Source: Thermodesulfobacteriaceae bacterium (GTDB lineage: Bacteria > Desulfobacterota > Dissulfuribacteria > Dissulfuribacterales > UBA3076). From it: 7,786 bases of DNA. Both the position numbers and the translations under genes were made by a program. Location of the stretch: assembly GCA_012961845.1 (NCBI GenBank), contig DTYO01000221.1, positions 1 to 7,786 on the forward strand, in the 5' to 3' direction. The number at the start of each line of letters is the position of its first letter. Positions within the stretch are counted from its first letter, which is position 1. Below are positions 6,050 to 7,786 of this stretch, in pieces. A model generated the notes under the pieces. That model had not been told where the DNA came from, searched no databases, and saw nothing but the letters and a program-made list of their open reading frames with translations.

Positions 6050-7420
6050 TTACAGGGTTGTGTCAGGGGGGTGTTCCGGGAACTGGGTGAGGCCAACGGA
6101 ACGTCTCAGGTTGGCTGTCGCAACCCAGTGTTCCGCTTCTGCCACGGCGTGTCTGACCTTTGCATCTGTAAGCCTGTTTTCCACATCGATCAGTTCCGAA
6201 GAGAGCAGGACTCCTTCTCTGAAACGAGCTCTAATCAGCATGGCGGTTTTTTCCGCCTGTTCCACCATTTTCTGTGTAACACCCAGGCGTTCTATGGCAT
6301 CTTTCAGGGCAAGCCTGGCCTGTTCTACTTCCAGATTTATTGCAAGAGCAGTCTTTCTTTTCCTTTCTCTGATCTCCAGAAGTCTGGCCATTGTCTCCGC
6401 TACCTTGCCGGAGGTGCGCTTTCCGTCGAACAGATCCAGGTTTACCTTTACACCGGCTATCCAGCTGTCTCCGTCTCCACCGGTTACGAAACCCCTGTCA
6501 TAATCATATCCGGCAAAGGCATCTACCGATGGATAGTAGCCGCCCCTGGCCTGCCGGTATTCAGCTTCTGCAACCCTTACAGCAGCCTCCAGAGCAAGCA
6601 GCTCCGGTCGATTCGAATAATCGAGATCCGCAGGCACCTCTATGCCGCAGTTACCATCAGGCAACTCAGTCTGTACTTCACCTGCCTTGAGACCGAGAAT
6701 GTTCAGAAACACCCGCTGAGCCAGCCGATAACTGTGCCGGGCCTTGACGAGGTTTTCCAATGCCTGTGAATGCTGCACCTCCAGGTTGAATACCTCGGTC
6801 TCCAGGAAGGTGCCTGCCCGGTATTTGGCGCGGGCGACCTTTATGCTTTCTTCCACGGCTCTGACCGCGGACTTTCTGGCCTGCAGCATTTTCCTGGTCT
6901 GTATAATGCTGCAGAACGCCCTAACTACCTGGAAGGCCAACTGATTATGCACAGCCCTGAGTTCTAGGCCGCTCACTTCTTCTCCCGCACGGGCTGCTTC
7001 AATTCCAGCCTGGTCCCGGCCGCCGTTGAAAAGTCGGTACTCCACTCTTACTCCAATGTTCAGTGCATCGGTCCTTCCGGGATTGTTGAAATCGAGATCC
7101 CGTCTGAATTTTCCCTGGTTCAGGATATTTCCAAAAGAATACATAGGGTTGTCAGTCTGCATATATCCGGCTATCACTCGAATGACCGGATACCACGTGG
7201 AATGTGCCTGCTGCGTCACCGCCCTAGCGGCTTCCATTCTCTGTTTTGCAATAAGGCTATCAGGGCTGTTTTCAAGGGCAAATTTCACGGCCCTTTGCAG
7301 AGTCCACTTTTCGCTGGAATTAGGGTTGTCTTCTGCACTTCCTTGCGACGGGCTGAACAGGATGAAGCAGTAGAGGATGTATATAATGGAAATTTTTGAC
7401 ATTACCGATTGTGCTTTCAT
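6050..7420 (-). CDS. TolC/OprM-type outer-membrane efflux channel
   Basis: The protein forms the outer-membrane exit duct of the pump as a trimer of beta-barrel plus long periplasmic helical tunnel. With the ATG at 7420 it has 456 residues, normal for the family. The N-terminus MKAQSVMSK is followed by a hydrophobic core (about 10-22) and SPSQGSA, with likely signal peptidase I cleavage after Ala29. There is no lipobox cysteine, so it resembles TolC rather than lipidated OprM. Two outer-membrane-efflux-protein repeats are visible, about 39-244 and 270-444. Each contains the typical turn, YRLFNGGRDQAG (about 128-139) and LDLFDGKRTSGKV (about 328-340), and long coiled helices rich in Ala, Glu, Arg and Leu. 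The frame is open further upstream to TTG 7498 and ATG 7480, but only 7420 puts the signal peptide at the N-terminus. The binding site (GAAG, 10 nt before the ATG) is weak. This is the first gene of the efflux operon; the adaptor follows 27 nt after its stop. Confidence 0.94.
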   Translation of the reverse strand: MKAQSVMSKISIIYILYCFILFSPSQGSAEDNPNSSEKWTLQRAVKFALENSPDSLIAKQRMEAARAVTQQAHSTWYPVIRVIAGYMQTDNPMYSFGNILNQGKFRRDLDFNNPGRTDALNIGVRVEYRLFNGGRDQAGIEAARAGEEVSGLELRAVHNQLAFQVVRAFCSIIQTRKMLQARKSAVRAVEESIKVARAKYRAGTFLETEVFNLEVQHSQALENLVKARHSYRLAQRVFLNILGLKAGEVQTELPDGNCGIEVPADLDYSNRPELLALEAAVRVAEAEYRQARGGYYPSVDAFAGYDYDRGFVTGGDGDSWIAGVKVNLDLFDGKRTSGKVAETMARLLEIRERKRKTALAINLEVEQARLALKDAIERLGVTQKMVEQAEKTAMLIRARFREGVLLSSELIDVENRLTDAKVRHAVAEAEHWVATANLRRSVGLTQFPEHPPDTTL

Positions 7421-7462
7421 GGATTTTTTTCTTCGAAACGATAAGATATATCGGGCACCGGG

Positions 7463-7498
7463 ATTAAATACAGCCTGCATGGCTTTCACACGTGTCAA
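7463..7498 (-). promoter_or_regulatory. Possible promoter of the efflux operon
   Basis: On the minus strand a perfect TTGACA box lies at 7498-7493. The best TATAAT-like word downstream is TTTAAT (7468-7463), but the 24-nt spacer is too long for a standard sigma-70 promoter. At normal spacing there are only poor matches (CTGTAT at 7473-7468, 19 nt). This is either a weak promoter needing an activator or a chance match. It sits about 70-80 nt before the channel gene's start codon, a reasonable distance. Confidence 0.22.
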
Positions 7499-7504
7499 TG
7501 TCTG

Positions 7505-7527
7505 TCCGGAAGTGAGTTGGTTCCGGA
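7505..7527. promoter_or_regulatory. Inverted repeat, candidate operator of the efflux operon
   Basis: TCCGGAA (7505-7511) and TTCCGGA (7521-7527) are perfect inverted copies separated by 9 bp. The 23-bp element begins 7 bp upstream (minus-strand sense) of the TTGACA box and is about 85 bp before the channel gene's start. That size and position suit a dimeric regulator, as is common for RND operons controlled by TetR, MarR or MerR-type proteins. No regulator gene is in the window, so the link is inference. Each arm contains the six-base palindrome TCCGGA. Confidence 0.4.
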
Positions 7528-7687
7528 TTTCCGCTTGTTAAAACGACCACTTTATCTAACACGCACAGGACATTTCTGCAATTCCTGCCGGACACCGAGA
7601 CAGCAACTAACGGTTAAACGGATAGGCTGTAACAACTCGAGTGTCAGGCTGGCATTTCCCCCGGAATTGTCTGGTACCATAGGGGCG

Positions 7688-7716
7688 TTGACGTTTTTCA
7701 GACTTTACAGTAAGAA
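7688..7716 (+). promoter_or_regulatory. Possible promoter of the tRNA-Leu gene
   Basis: TTGACG at 7688-7693 is followed, after 17 nt, by TAAGAA at 7711-7716. The -35 box matches five of six consensus bases but the -10 box only three. Transcription would start roughly 10-15 nt before the tRNA, as is usual for stable RNA genes. Position supports it more than the -10 match does. Confidence 0.35.
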
Positions 7717-7735
7717 ATGCTGAAACACGAATGAG

Positions 7736-7786
7736 GCCCGGGTGGTGGAATTGGTAGACACAAGGGACTTAAAATCCCTTGGAGCT
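7736..7786 (+). tRNA. tRNA-Leu (anticodon UAA), 3' truncated by window end
   Basis: The gene starts with GCCCGGGTGGTGGAATTGG, the typical acceptor strand and D-arm beginning of a bacterial leucine tRNA, and closely follows the E. coli tRNA-Leu(UAA) sequence as I remember it. The anticodon stem is AGGGA (7763-7767) with TCCCT (7775-7779), around the loop CTTAAAA. This places anticodon TAA at 7770-7772, reading UUA and UUG codons. The window ends in the start of the long variable arm that marks leucine tRNAs (class II), so the T-arm and acceptor 3' strand are not visible. It is transcribed away from the efflux operon. Confidence 0.95.

Noticed and set aside
6071..6769. A 232-codon plus-strand frame inside the channel gene
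   Set aside because: It is antisense to both efflux-protein repeats of the TolC-type gene and shows no recognisable domain.
7517..7723. A 68-codon plus-strand frame between the channel gene and the tRNA
   Set aside because: No ribosome site and no recognisable domain, and it would run through the proposed tRNA promoter. This 7499-7735 interval is better read as a divergent regulatory region.
1..7786. CRISPR array, insertion sequence or transposase
   Set aside because: No regularly spaced direct repeats and no transposase motifs on either strand; the palindromic element at the left is the only mobile-like sign.

Overview
The window looks like chromosomal DNA of a Gram-negative bacterium, probably an anaerobic member of the Desulfobacterota or a related proteobacterium. 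The Gram-negative assignment is firm because the window encodes a complete tripartite efflux pump with an outer-membrane channel. The finer placement is inference only. It rests on the general look of the proteins, a cysteine-rich TrpD-like enzyme and an intergenic palindromic element of a kind I associate, from memory, with sulfate reducers.

Layout, left to right. Bases 1-156 hold the 3' end of an extremely AT-rich reading frame (34 G/C of 156 by hand count, about 22%), quite unlike the roughly half-GC remainder. Bases 157-377 are non-coding and contain nested inverted repeats. One of them, about 92 bp long, has its outer arms (241-249/324-332) and its inner arms (281-284/289-292) centred on the same point. 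Bases 378-1496 (+) encode a protein of the anthranilate phosphoribosyltransferase (TrpD) family. Its metal-binding residues are recognisable, but the residues that normally hold anthranilate have been replaced, and no other trp gene is nearby. Bases 1497-1681 are a convergent intergenic stretch with several small hairpins.

From 7420 down to 1682, on the minus strand, lies one operon encoding a whole RND efflux system in the order outer-membrane channel (TolC/OprM type), periplasmic lipoprotein adaptor, then inner-membrane proton-driven permease. The gaps are only 27 and 18 nt. Together the three would form a continuous conduit from inner membrane and periplasm to the outside. No regulator gene is inside the window. 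A perfect 7-bp inverted repeat with a 9-bp spacer lies directly upstream of a TTGACA box in front of the channel gene and is a candidate operator. The substrate cannot be read from sequence.

The right end (7736 onward, +) is the first part of a tRNA-Leu(UAA) gene, cut by the window edge, with a plausible promoter before it. It diverges from the efflux operon. The most interesting items are the TrpD-like enzyme with a rebuilt acceptor pocket, the palindromic element beside the foreign-looking AT-rich gene end, and the candidate operator.
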